NCBI GenBank assembly: GCA_019973155.2
Contig: BPQB01000012.1
Coordinates: 599,094-663,093 of the forward strand
Direction of reading: 5' to 3'
Length of the DNA stretch: 64,000 nt
Source: Phanerochaete sordida
Taxonomy: Eukaryota > Basidiomycota > Agaricomycetes > Polyporales > Phanerochaetaceae
Shown: positions 32,961 through 43,300 of the stretch, piece after piece
Position numbering within the stretch: the stretch's first letter is position 1
Layout of the letters: each line of letters starts with the position of its first letter
Program-made: the position numbers and the translations under genes
The notes under the pieces: model-generated
Databases searched by the model: none
Seen by the model: only the letters and a program-made list of their open reading frames with translations
What the model was told of the DNA's origin: nothing

Positions 32961-33629
32961 ATGCCCGCACACCAGTGGAAACGCGAGTTCACGCAGTGCC
33001 AGCACTGCTTCAAGTCCAAGGGCCCCGGCGTGACGCTCTCGCTCTGCGCGGGCTGCAAAATCGACACCTACTGCGTGCGTGGCCGCGTCCCGCCCCTTCT
33101 GCACACGACGCCGACACTGACGCACCCGCAGAGCAAAGAGTGCCAGCGCGCCGCCTGGCCGACGCACAAGGCGCGCTGCCGCGCCGCACAGGCCACGCGC
33201 GCGAGCATCGGCGACGCGAGCGCCGCGACGCTCGACGCGCTGCGCGCCTTCACGGCGAAGCACCGACCCGTCATCGCAGAGTGCGGCGTGCGCGCGCTCG
33301 CGGACGGCGGCGCCGCGGACGACGGCTTCCTGCAGATCGACGTGCGCCGGCGGCCGGGCGAGGCGCGGGCCGAGCGCGCGTGGGCCGTCGAGGACGTGCG
33401 CGTCGCGCCGTACGCCAGCGTGCCCGATGCGCATGCGGCGCAGATGCGCGCGGTGCTCGCGCAGCGCGTGCCCGGCACCGCCGGCGCGTTCTTTGCCGTC
33501 GTGCGCGACGTCGAGAGCGGCTTGGCGAACAGCGCGCCGATTGGTTATACGGCGGCGTCGTTGGGCGGGGAGAAGATGCCGTGGAAGCAGGTGCTGGTGA
33601 GGTCGCTGAACGCGGGGCTTGTGGTGTAG
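32961..33629 (+). CDS. MYND-type zinc-finger protein (copy 2)
   Basis: Two exons (32961-33074, 33132-33629). The 57-nt intron is a multiple of three and has no stop, so the unspliced frame is also open, but it interrupts the finger exactly after YC as in the paralogues. The spliced product is 203 aa. MYND ligands are complete (CQHC, CAGC, YC, EC, W..H...C). The C-terminal domain keeps LRAFTAKHRPV, a shortened middle, and the end LVRSLNAGLVV. It is the most Ala/Arg-rich copy. A HET remnant begins 650 bp downstream. Confidence 0.87.
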   Translation: MPAHQWKREFTQCQHCFKSKGPGVTLSLCAGCKIDTYCVRGRVPPLLHTTPTLTHPQSKECQRAAWPTHKARCRAAQATRASIGDASAATLDALRAFTAKHRPVIAECGVRALADGGAADDGFLQIDVRRRPGEARAERAWAVEDVRVAPYASVPDAHAAQMRAVLAQRVPGTAGAFFAVVRDVESGLANSAPIGYTAASLGGEKMPWKQVLVRSLNAGLVV

Positions 33630-34275
33630 CCTGGGCCGCGTAGGCGAACTCGAGCGATGTGCTGCCCTTCAACTTACTGTACTTACCTGGTAAGTAACCT
33701 TTGCTTACCTCTGCTTACTTGATGATGTCTGATCAGTCAACGAAAGCTTATCGGACTTAACTTGGGCTTTACCGCCATCTCTTACCGAAAAAGGTCTTCG
33801 ACTCCTCTTCTAGCAGCCATCTCCTGCACTTTCCTGCACCCGTGTCTTTGAGACTCCGTCGGTCTAATATGAGTGAAAAACGTATCCCTGGCTCTATGCC
33901 TGTGTCAACCGTGCTGCCACACCGGGACCTGCATCCGGAAGGTCTAGCCCGTCCTCAGAAAGAACGCACGCTATATGCGGTACGCCCCCCACCATCCTCC
34001 TCCCGCACCTCTCCAGCGGCCACCTCCGCACCAAGCCTCTACACGCGTCCAAGACAACGCACCGCAGCCCCATACCGTCGCAGTCAAGGACACGCCTCTC
34101 CCGGGCCCCGAGCCATCGTGCGCCGAGCACCCTCGCCACGCAGGCGATGTCTCGCCGCCGCGCTGTCGCACCCCACACGCATCCTCCGCACGCTTGCTCG
34201 CGAGGCGAGCGCGTCGGGCGGCTCCAGACGCGTCCACAGCCCGGCCGACCGGCCGCGCTTATATTATGTATTTTA
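33630..34275. other. Spacer between MYND-2 and HET remnant
   Basis: 646 bp. Contains short TTACT/CTTACC-rich repeats at about 33672-33720. The open frame across 33842-34354 shows no family resemblance. Nothing else supported. Confidence 0.45.
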
Positions 34276-34520
34276 TGAGGTCTGTCTTGGCAGACTACCA
34301 GCGAGGTGCAGGTCTCCGCGTCCCTGCTCAAGCTGCCTTTCACTCGCGATCTGAGCGACCGCAAGATGGACACGTTCCTCGCGCAGAAGCGGCGCATCGC
34401 CTGGGGGATCGCGCAGATCGCGCGAGCGGAAGGACATCCTGATGATCTCTGAGTACTGAGTGGCTAGTCTCGAATACGAGGTAGTACATAGATGACTTAC
34501 TTCTTTTGCGGGCCGCATTC
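34276..34520 (+). pseudogene. HET-domain paralogue with internal deletion
   Basis: The plus strand matches the N-terminal part of the HET genes (RSV..., EVQVSASLLK, KMDTFLAQKRR, AWGIAQIA) and then jumps directly to the very 3' end of the family (ERKDILMISEY plus stop) and its 3' flank. Everything between, including the HET domain, is gone: about 2 kb relative to genes A and B. The 3' flank (GACTTACTTCTTTT.CGGGCCGCATT) is shared with the 3' fragment at 8870-8950 rather than with A or B, so these two belong to one subfamily. Confidence 0.85.
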
Positions 34521-34880
34521 TGAACATAGCTCCAGACTGGCACACAGGGCTGCGATGTCAGACGAGGAAGTCATTTGGCCAGGAAACGCTTGATCGTCCT
34601 CAGATGGCGACAACTTGAGGCAAGCTCCCGATTACTGCTTGTTGTACACCGCGCACTGCGGGTTCCGGCGATGACATATCTTCGCACGCCGACGCCACGA
34701 GCACCATCTTCGGGCCCTTGTGTGTACCGTTGAGCCATCCTAGCACACGAGCGAGTCACAGCCAGAGCCCAACCTGACTCGCAACAAAACTCGGGGAAGC
34801 GTGGTGATATTCTCGACCTTTTAGACGTGTAGACAGCACTGCACAACGGTACAAACCAACTCTGGCCCAGCGCGCCCAGC
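34521..34880. other. Spacer, aminopeptidase 3' flank
   Basis: 360 bp downstream of the aminopeptidase (minus strand). No coding signal recognised. Confidence 0.5.
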
Positions 34881-36661
34881 CTACTGCGCAGCGCGACGCG
34901 CAAACTCAACCAACGCCCTGCAGAGCCCACATCAGCAAACGCGTAAACAAACAGTGCGCATACACGCACCTCGTCGGGCGGCCGGTCATGCCGCGCTCCT
35001 GGTACGCGCCGCGGCGCGTCGCCTCCATCGTGCCCGCCATGTCGACGTGCGCCCAGCGCACCGCGCCGCCTTCCTCGCCCGCGCCTGCGAGCCCGGGCAC
35101 GAACGCGCGCAGGAAGAGCGCCGCCGTGCACGCGCCCGCGGGCCGCCCGCCCGTGTTGCACAGGTCCGCGTTCGAGCCCTCGATCTGCGCGCCGTAGTCC
35201 TCCGCGAGCGGCATGCGCCAGAAGCGGTCGTGCTCGCGCGCGCCCGCGGCGTCGAGCTCGGCCCACAGGCCGTCCGAGTTCGTGAACACGCCCGTGAAGA
35301 CCTCGCCGAGCGCGATGTCCATCGCGCTGCGCGCGGAGTCAGCTCTGCCGTTCGCGGAAAGGCGCGTGGGGCTTACCCGGTGAGCGTGGCGACGTCGACG
35401 ACGGTGGTGGGCTTGAACTCCGTGCATGCGTAGTACAGAGCATCCGCAAGCACGAGACGGCCCTCCGCGTCGGTGTTGTCGACCTCGATGCTCTTGCCGT
35501 TCATCGCGTACACGATGTCGCCAGGCTTCGTCGCAGAGGGGCCGGGCATGTTCTCCGTGAGCGGCGTCACGACAGTGAGGTTGATGGGCAGCCTCAGCTT
35601 CGCAATCGCGAGCGCGGAGGAGACGACGGTGGCGGCGCCACCCATGTCGCCGCGCATGAGCTTCATGTCCGCGCTGGGCTTGATGGAGATTCCTCCAGAG
35701 TCGAAGGTGATGCCCTTGCCGACGAAGACGAGTGGTGTCGCGTTCTTGTCCACCGCGCCCCGGTAGTGGCTGCGAGCGCAGTTAGCGACGTGCGCACGCA
35801 AGACAAAAGAGTACTTACATTTCGAGGAACTTTGCAGGCTGAGAAGTGCCGCGGGTAACGGAAATGAAGCTGTTCATGCCCTTCTTAGCAGCCCACTCTG
35901 CCAGAAAGCTTGAGAGACCCGTCTCGCGTGTACGCAGCAAATCACGCACCTGCGTCACGGACGATGATCTCGACGCCGTCGACGCCGTCGAACTCCTTCT
36001 TCACGCGCTCGCAGAACAATGTCGGCGTGAGCATGTTGGCAGGCAGCTCCATGAGCGTGCGCGCAAGGTTCTGGGCCTCGGCGTACACAACTCCCTCCGT
36101 CCACGCCTTCTTGTCCGCGTTAGCCGGGATGGGTGCGAACGCCAAGCGAGGCGGAGGGAGCTTCTCGTTCCTGGGGTCGAACGCCGACGCTGGCTCGGTC
36201 TTGAGGTTGAAGCCGTACAGCGCGAGGTGCGCCGCGACGGCCGCGGCGTGCGCGTCTCCTGCGGCAGAGACGTCCACCGCGACCTCACGGCCGTTGACAC
36301 CCTCGCCAAGGCCCTTGATCTGCTGGACCGCGCTGCCGACCGCGGTCCTGACGAGCTCGCGCTTTGCGTCCTCGGCTGTCGACTGCTTGGAGAACGATGG
36401 GCCCAGGGAGGTCAGCGCGGTGATGTTCTGCGCTCCGGAAGCGGGTGTGCCGAAGAACACGCTCGTGCTGCCGGCCTTGGGAGGTTTCGTACCGTGCGGA
36501 AGAGACGACCATAGCTTCTCCGCGTCGACGCCGTCGACGGAGGCCTTTGGGGACGACGGGTCTACAGGGACCACAAAGATCGAGGACATGGCGCGGCGGA
36601 TTGGCAGACGAGCGAGAGAGCGGGAGGATACAGAGAGCAGCGAGCGAGCGACAGGGGGCAT
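34881..36661 (-). CDS. M17 leucyl aminopeptidase
   Basis: Five exons (36661 or 36589-35950, 35897-35819, 35769-35377, 35326-34970, 34917-34881); 525 aa from the first ATG or 501 aa from the second. The M17 catalytic core is complete: [10 protein letters not shown] with the metal-binding Lys and Asp, MRGDMGGAA, and the signature [14 protein letters not shown]. The two-zinc enzyme removes N-terminal Leu and other residues from peptides and assembles as a hexamer. The 24 residues between the two ATGs ([20 protein letters not shown]...) are Arg/Ser-rich and lack acids, like a mitochondrial presequence, so alternative starts could send it to mitochondria or cytosol. It is divergent from the F-box gene over a spacer of about 240 bp. 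Confidence 0.93.
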
Positions 36662-36898
36662 CAACGAGTTTTTACGGCCGCAGACCGACTCCAAGCACAG
36701 CGGCGGAGGAGAAGCAGATGGTGGGAGAGGTGAAACAAGCAGCGGCGGGAAACGGTCGCCCGAATTTGGGGAGGATGCGGCCCGCTCTATCTCCAAATAT
36801 GGGCAAAAAGCGGGACGCCCGTCGCTTGCATCCGCGGACACGCCGTCTACGGCTTGCTCCCGAACCACCACAGTCTATCCGGCCCTCTCCAGCAAACT

Positions 36899-38200
36899 AT
36901 GCCTTTTGTACCACCAGAAATAATCAGCGAAGTCCTCGCCTTTTCAAAGCAGGACAAACAGACACTCGCGCGCTGCTCGCTGGTTTCTCGCCAGTGGTGC
37001 CAGCTGAGCAGCCCGTACCTTTTTAACAATCTTCACCTGCGCGACCCACCGGCAGGCTATCCCGCAGAGCCCTTTGAAGCTTTGTACGCCTTCGTCGAAA
37101 GGAACCCGCGAATCCGCTGCCTGGTTCGCGAACTCAGGCTCACCTCCGTCGACAGCCTTTTCGAGGTGCAGATCTCCCTCGAGCGCGTGCGCGCGCTCAT
37201 AGCGCTCCTGCCGTTCCTGCACACCATTATCGTAGGCTCCGTGCAGCTCCGCGAAATACCAGGGGAGCCTCCGCTCACCAACGAGCCCCCAGCGAGCCCG
37301 CTGCAGCTGCGCTACGCGGCGCTCTCCACGTCCTTCTGCCTCGGCGTCCACCCGACCTTCCTCTCGCGCTTCCTCTCGCACTTCGCCGCAATCGACGAGC
37401 TGCACTTCCAGGGCGGCGTCGCCCCGCGCGCGCTGCACAGCGCGTACCGCTTCGCGCCGCCCGCCCTCCACGAGCTGCAGCCCGCGCCGCACAGCGCGCG
37501 CCCCGCCGTGCGCGTGCTCGCCCTCGGCCGCTTCGACGCCGCGCAGAAGCTGCTGCCCGTGCTGCCCGCGTTCGTCCGCGTCGACACGCTCGAGGCGCTC
37601 CGCGTCAGCCACTTCACCGGCGGCCTCGTCGCGCTCGTCGACGCGCTCCTCGGCCAGACGCCGCGCCTGCGCGAGCTCGCGCTCTCCTTCTTCCGCTTCG
37701 CGTCCGCGAACCTCGCGTACGCCGTCGGTGCGCCCCGTCCCCCCGCTCCGCGCGCGCGCACGTGCTGACCGCCGCCCGCAGCGCAGAGCGAGCAGTACCA
37801 CCTGCCGGGCCTCGCGCGCTGCCCGCGCCTCGAGGCGCTCACCCTCGGCGTCGAGATCCACCTCGACTACGACCTGAGCGACATCAACCAGGTCTACTGG
37901 CGGCGCTGCCTCGAGGCGCTCGGCAGCGCGTGCCCCGGCGTGCGCACGCTCACGCTCGCGATCCAGACGTGGGCCGTCACCGGCACGAACTACTTCGAGC
38001 CGCTCGCGGAGCTCGACTGGGCGCTGCTCGACCGCCTCCTCGCCCGCTTTGCGCAGCTCACCGCGGTGCGCGTCGACGTCTCCAGCCGTAATATCGGCCA
38101 TTGGATCCTTGCGGAGGACGAGATGCGCGCGCGGCTCAGCGAGAAGCTCTCTCCGCGAATCCGGAGCCTGGTCCGCATCGCGTTCGCCGATGCTTCCTGA
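36899..38200 (+). CDS. F-box protein with leucine-rich C-terminal region
   Basis: Two exons (36899-37727, 37782-38200), 415 aa. An F-box at about 1-45 (VPPEIISEVLAF ... LARCSLVSRQWCQLSSPYLFNNL) is followed by irregular Leu-rich segments (LEALRVSHFTGG, LRELALSFFRF, LEALTLGVEI, VRTLTLAIQTW), the usual layout of basidiomycete F-box proteins. It would dock to Skp1 in an SCF ubiquitin ligase; the substrate is unknown. Such genes are numerous and fast-evolving in this group. Confidence 0.85.
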
Positions 38201-38513
38201 ACACGCTATTATCTAAATAGATTCCACGGCATAGATTCAGTAGAACTTCCGCTGCTTCCACACAGTATATATGGATTGTTCGGTAGTCGTAACAGCTATC
38301 TTCCGGAGACACCGTCATCCTACGCCCACCTCTCTGCAAACACACCTGACTATTTAGAGCACTTGTTTCATGCTTAGTATGTCCGTCACCAGAAGCATTT
38401 CGAGCCTGAATTGGATATCATGTAAGGTACCACGATAGAAAGAACTATCATCGTATCCGCCGACATCCTCGACCATGTCATGCAAGCCTCTGGCATAGCG
38501 CGTTTCTTCGACC
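38201..38513. other. Convergent 3' spacer F-box / HNH gene
   Basis: 313 bp of AT-rich sequence holding both 3' UTRs. No gene seen. Confidence 0.5.
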
Positions 38514-39996
38514 TCATTGCACCTCGTCGCAGCCTCCGTCATCGACTTCGTCACTTATCTCATCTGGCCCGCCGTCTGCCGAGTACGCAGACATCGCGCT
38601 TACGTTCGGGTGAGTCTGTAGCCAGTCACGCCGCAGACGTTCCATCTTGGCTATCTCTGGGTGGTAAACCAAGTTTTGCCAATGGTCGTCGTCAGAGTAG
38701 CTGACCTCACGGCCTGCAGGAAATATACGTCAGGTGTGTTGGTACGATGCGTGCTATGGACTCGTGACTCACGAAGGTGCGGGAGCCTCTTGAAGAACTC
38801 CGCGGCGGTCACGCGCGAAGCCTCTTCCTCCCCGAGCTGTATAAGCGCCCTTTGCTCAGCAGGCCCCGCAGGATTCTCATCCGTCCGACCGACTGAGTGG
38901 TCTCCTATGCCTGAAAATGGTGAATACGAGGTCAATATCGCTAGGGAGAATCACGCACCGGAAGACTCCGCAGTGTCCGGGTCCACGCTGGGCGGCGTGC
39001 TGCCCATCTTCCGCTTCTTGCGGGGATACCCCGCGTTCGGAGACTCACGCTGGGCGCCCAGCCCCCGAGGGAGCCCATGCAGCGCCGTAGGCTGGATCTG
39101 GCGGACGACGGCCAGCGCAAAGCGCGCATACAGCAGCTCCGGGGGCACGTCGACGGGGACGGCGACGCCGACGTTGTGGTACAGCTCGGGGTACTGCGTC
39201 GAGGGCGCGAGGTAGTAGCACACGACGCCGTCCCCTTTGACCACGAATGCGAAGGCGCCGGCGTCGAACTCCATGCGGATGTCCCTGCGGAGAGTCAGCC
39301 CGTTCGGGGCGTCGTTGACGAGGTCGGGCCCGAAGCGCGTGGCGTTGTCGACGTTGTGGCGCATGTAGAGCCACATCCTGTTCGCGCTGAACCACTGCGC
39401 CTCTGACTGGGGTACAATGTAGCAGCTCTCCAGGCCTGCACATGAAATATGTCAGCCATTGGTAAATCGGCCAGTCACATCTTGCACCCACTTCGCTCGA
39501 ATCCAGTCAGAATGCACCTTCTGTCCCGCGCGAGCACTGCACCAGCCATACGCTCCGGACTGTACGCACTTGCAGACGCACTTGGGAACGTGATATTGGG
39601 CGCGATGGCAGCACTCCACCGAGAGGGGATCCTGTCAGGAAACCGCCAGGCGTCGAACGTACCGACGACGGGCCATGTCGCCTCCGCGCTGGCGACGCAG
39701 TAGAAGTACCGCCCGGCCTCAAGGACCGCGACGCGGTCCACGCGACCGTCAGGACCAGGGGTGCGTGAAAGATAGCCTTCCGCGTTGTTCGCGATGAAGG
39801 AAGCGGCCTCGAGCACGACGTTGTAGCAGACACCCCAGGAGCCCTCTCCTATGCGGTCGTACGCCGCCAGATAGAGCAAGGGTGTGCCAGAGCGGGCCGC
39901 AGGATGTAAGATCTCTACGGAGTGCAGAGGTTCAGGAAAGATATCTCCGGAAGGGAGGGCGGGCCTGGGTCGCGAAAGGTTGATACCAGTGGTCAT
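38514..39996 (-). CDS. HNH-endonuclease-like domain protein
   Basis: Four exons (39996-39492, 39435-38959, 38910-38773, 38713-38514), 439 aa. The centre carries the fungal HNH-like signature: ARDRRCILTGFE, then CYIVPQSEAQWF where an HNH His would sit, a free RHNVDNATRFGPD stretch, then the NGLTLRRDIRMEFD and FAFVVKGDGV blocks. The first motif has a single Cys, and where many relatives have H(L/I)VP this copy has YIVP, so the first catalytic His appears to be Tyr; nuclease activity is doubtful. The C-terminal tail is acidic and Asp-rich (SYSDDDHW, ...DEVDDGGCDEVQ). An in-frame ATG at 40095 is an alternative start. Such genes are multicopy in agaricomycetes with no settled function. Confidence 0.8.
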
Positions 39997-40339
39997 GGTT
40001 CGGGCCAAGTGGTCGTTGGCCCGAGACGGAGGCAAACGTCTTGCTTTGGTCGTGCTTCTCGAAATGGGAAGTGACACAGGAGGGTCCACTGTCAATTATC
40101 TGTTACTACAGTATACATTTATGTTGCATCTACAGAGGAACAATGCGCGTGAGGAGAGTGCGAACAGCGGTGTGAAAAAGAGACCCTTACGAGAGACAGT
40201 AATATACGGTGACGAAAAAGATGCGAATTACGGAACGAAGAGGCGAAGGATGCGGGACGGTCCATGCATGTGGGGGATATGCCAGAGCCAACAAGGGGAT
40301 GAACGAAAACAGGTCTACAATGTGAGAGCAGTTCGTGCT
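39997..40339. other. HNH gene 5' flank / RabGAP 3' flank
   Basis: 343 bp between two minus-strand genes; AT-richer than the neighbours. It holds the HNH promoter and the RabGAP 3' UTR. No gene seen. Confidence 0.5.
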
Positions 40340-43300
40340 TCATTTTCGCGGAAGAGAGATCGCAGGCAGGCCGGGCAGGCCCGCCGCCGTCGCCTGGGAC
40401 GCCAGCGTGCGGGCCTGGTTCTGGCGCTTGACGTGCGCCTCGGCCAGCTTCACGCGCTGTTTGCGCACGTCCTCGTCCTTCAGCTTCACAGCTGTCGTCA
40501 GCTCGAGGAAGGCGTCTGCAGTCGTCGGAAGCACGGTCGGTGGCGGGTGGAGCAGCAGGTTGAGGATAACGTCGCGCTCCGCGCACTGCAGGACTTGCTG
40601 CTTGCAGCGCATGATGATGGCGAGGCCGACACGGAAGAGAAAGGGTACGCCTGCGCACCATGTGTCAGCTCGGCATGCTAGCGGATCGAGCGATGATACT
40701 CACCTTCGAAGAGGAAGATATCCCAGACCCGTTGTGAGTGCTCCAACGGCAGAGCTTCGAGGAACAGAGCAGTGAACCACGGTCGACAGAGGCTTGCCGG
40801 TGGGATATCCATCTCGACAAACACTTTCTTCGCCACCGCCGAGTCATTTGACTCGACGGCCTTCCCGAACAGCGTCGAGTCGATCTCCATCTGTGCGGGG
40901 CTGGCCGAGAAGAACGACCGCATGTGGCTATCCATGAGCGACACGAACGTCCAGAAGGCGTCTTCCTCCGGCGACTGAAGGAGTAGATGACCAGCAATGA
41001 CAGTAAGCCCTGTGTTTGAACATTGTTAGGACGCATTCCAACCCGGAAACAAAGCACCCTGTCTCACCTCGACTGTAATGGATGTCCGGGACCATCGACA
41101 GATACGCCTGCAGGACATTGAGCAACGAGCCGTCGTGGAGCTGGTGGTCCTCGGGGAAGACCCTCCGGAGGTCGCGCTCGATGCTCGCCGCGGCGGGCAC
41201 GCGCTCGCGCTGCGTGAGCTTGTAGTACACGTTGTCGATCCGCTTCGCCTTGCTGTCCGTCAGGTGCGCCCAGACGATGTACCGCACGCTCGCCGGCACG
41301 CCCTCCCACAGCAGCTTCCGCACCTTCTTGTTCTTGCGCGCCTGCGCCGCCGGGACGCTCGAGATTGTCTGGATCCAGCGCAGCTCGCGCTGCCGGTGCG
41401 CCTCCACCTGCTCCTTGCTCTCTGTCGGCGGCGACGCGGGCGTGTCCGATCGCGGTGCCGGCGTAGGAGCCGTGCGCGCGCTCATGGCAGAGAACATAGA
41501 GAACGCAGGACTCGCCGCACGCAAGGATGTATCGGGGCGGACGGGACTCGGCAGCGGAGAGGAAGACCAGTCTTCCTCGATGACGCTCAGCTGCCCGGCG
41601 GGCTTGACGATCTCGAAGTCGACGTCTTTGATCTGGACACGGGACTTTTCAGCTTGGATTTCGCTCGGCGACATGCTGGGTGTTATGCTGGGGGCGACGC
41701 TCGGCGCAATGCTCAGCGTCGGACTGCGCTCTTCCGATTGCAGCGAGCGAACAGACCTGTCGCTACTCTTGATCTTCAGCGCGGGGAGGGAGAGCTTCGA
41801 CCGCAGCGCCTGCGGCATCGGTGGACTCAGTGATGGTACGGGGGAGATGACGGAGCGAACGTCGCTACGATGTGAGCCCTCGCTGTCCACCGACTGCCGG
41901 CCTTGCACCGAGGAACGAGATGGCGATGTCTCGCGCGCAGCAGATGTCCTGTTCGCAGTCATACTCGAGAAGTTTGACGACCGGCTATTTCGAAGCATGT
42001 GCTTCGGACGGTACCGCAGCGGAGACGTGGATGCAACCGAGTGATTGTCAGACGAACCAGACACGGAGCGTGCGACCATGTTGCTCCCTACATCAGAGGT
42101 AGGCAGTGGCGACGATGATGTTGGTGGCGAAAGCACGTTCGAGGCTTGTCCCAAGGACAGGTGAGATGTCACCGGTGATGTCGGAGACGACGCGCCAGCG
42201 ACTGGCGACCTGGGCGCCGAGGGTGTGGGAGACTTGGTTGACCGAGGGGAAGGAAGTGGAGGTGAGACTGGTGAGACAACAGTGTTGTTTTGCGAGAACG
42301 ACAGCGGTGAAGGCTTGTGTGCAGGGCGAGTTGCTGACATTGAGACAGGCGCCGACGGAGGTTGGACAGGAGAACTAGAAGACGACCCGTTCGAAGAAGA
42401 TCGCGATCGCCTCGTGAGCGCGTTCAGAGATGCACTTTGTGAGATGGTGTTTCCGTCACCAGTGCTAAGCGGAAGTTGCTGTCAGGGAACGTTCGCGGCA
42501 AGGTGCGAAAGGACGCAGGCTCACCTTTCACCTTCGGGTACAATCAACTCCAGCTGCGACGAATCGAACCCGGAGAACGAGCGCGACCGCGGGCGCGGCT
42601 TCTTCATCTCCGGGAAGAAGTTCGCGCGCGGCTGCTCCTTCTCCTTCTCCTTCTCCTTCTCCGCCTCGACGACAGGCTCCGCGGCCACGGGCATCGTCAT
42701 CGCGCGCATCTTATGCGCGGGGATGTTGTTCGGCGGGTCGAGCGTGAACGACACGGGGACAGGCCCGAGAGAGCTGGAGAGGTCGTGCGCGAACTTCGCG
42801 TAGATCGTCACCCTGCCGCGCCGCTGCGGGTTGCCGAACTCCCGCAGCGCGCGGCCCATCGCGTCGAAGACCGAGCCCGGCACCAGCCCCGGCGCCGACG
42901 GAGAGACAGGCGCGTTCCGGCCGTACATGGGCCCGCTGGCGCCGCTGGGCGAGGGCAGCGGCTTGGGGGCGTGCGGATGCGGCGCGAAGATGCTTCGCCG
43001 CACGAAGTCGTTCGTCGGCAGCTCAAGGTTGCGCGGGCGCGGTCCATGCTGCAGCTGCGACTGACTTGCTTGCATGCTCGGCTGGGACTGGCCGGCCTGC
43101 TGCGGAGGCGGAGAATGCGGGCTGGAGAGCAGCGGGATCTCCGGGCTGCTTGTCGTCGGCGACATGGGCGTATATGGGGGCGGCGGCGCCTGGTTGGCCA
43201 CGAAGTACGTGGTCTCAATCATGCGCTTCTTCTCGGACATCACTGATGGACTGCCTGGCTGCGAACCCGGGGAAGCAGAGCGACGAGAAGCCGGAGATGT

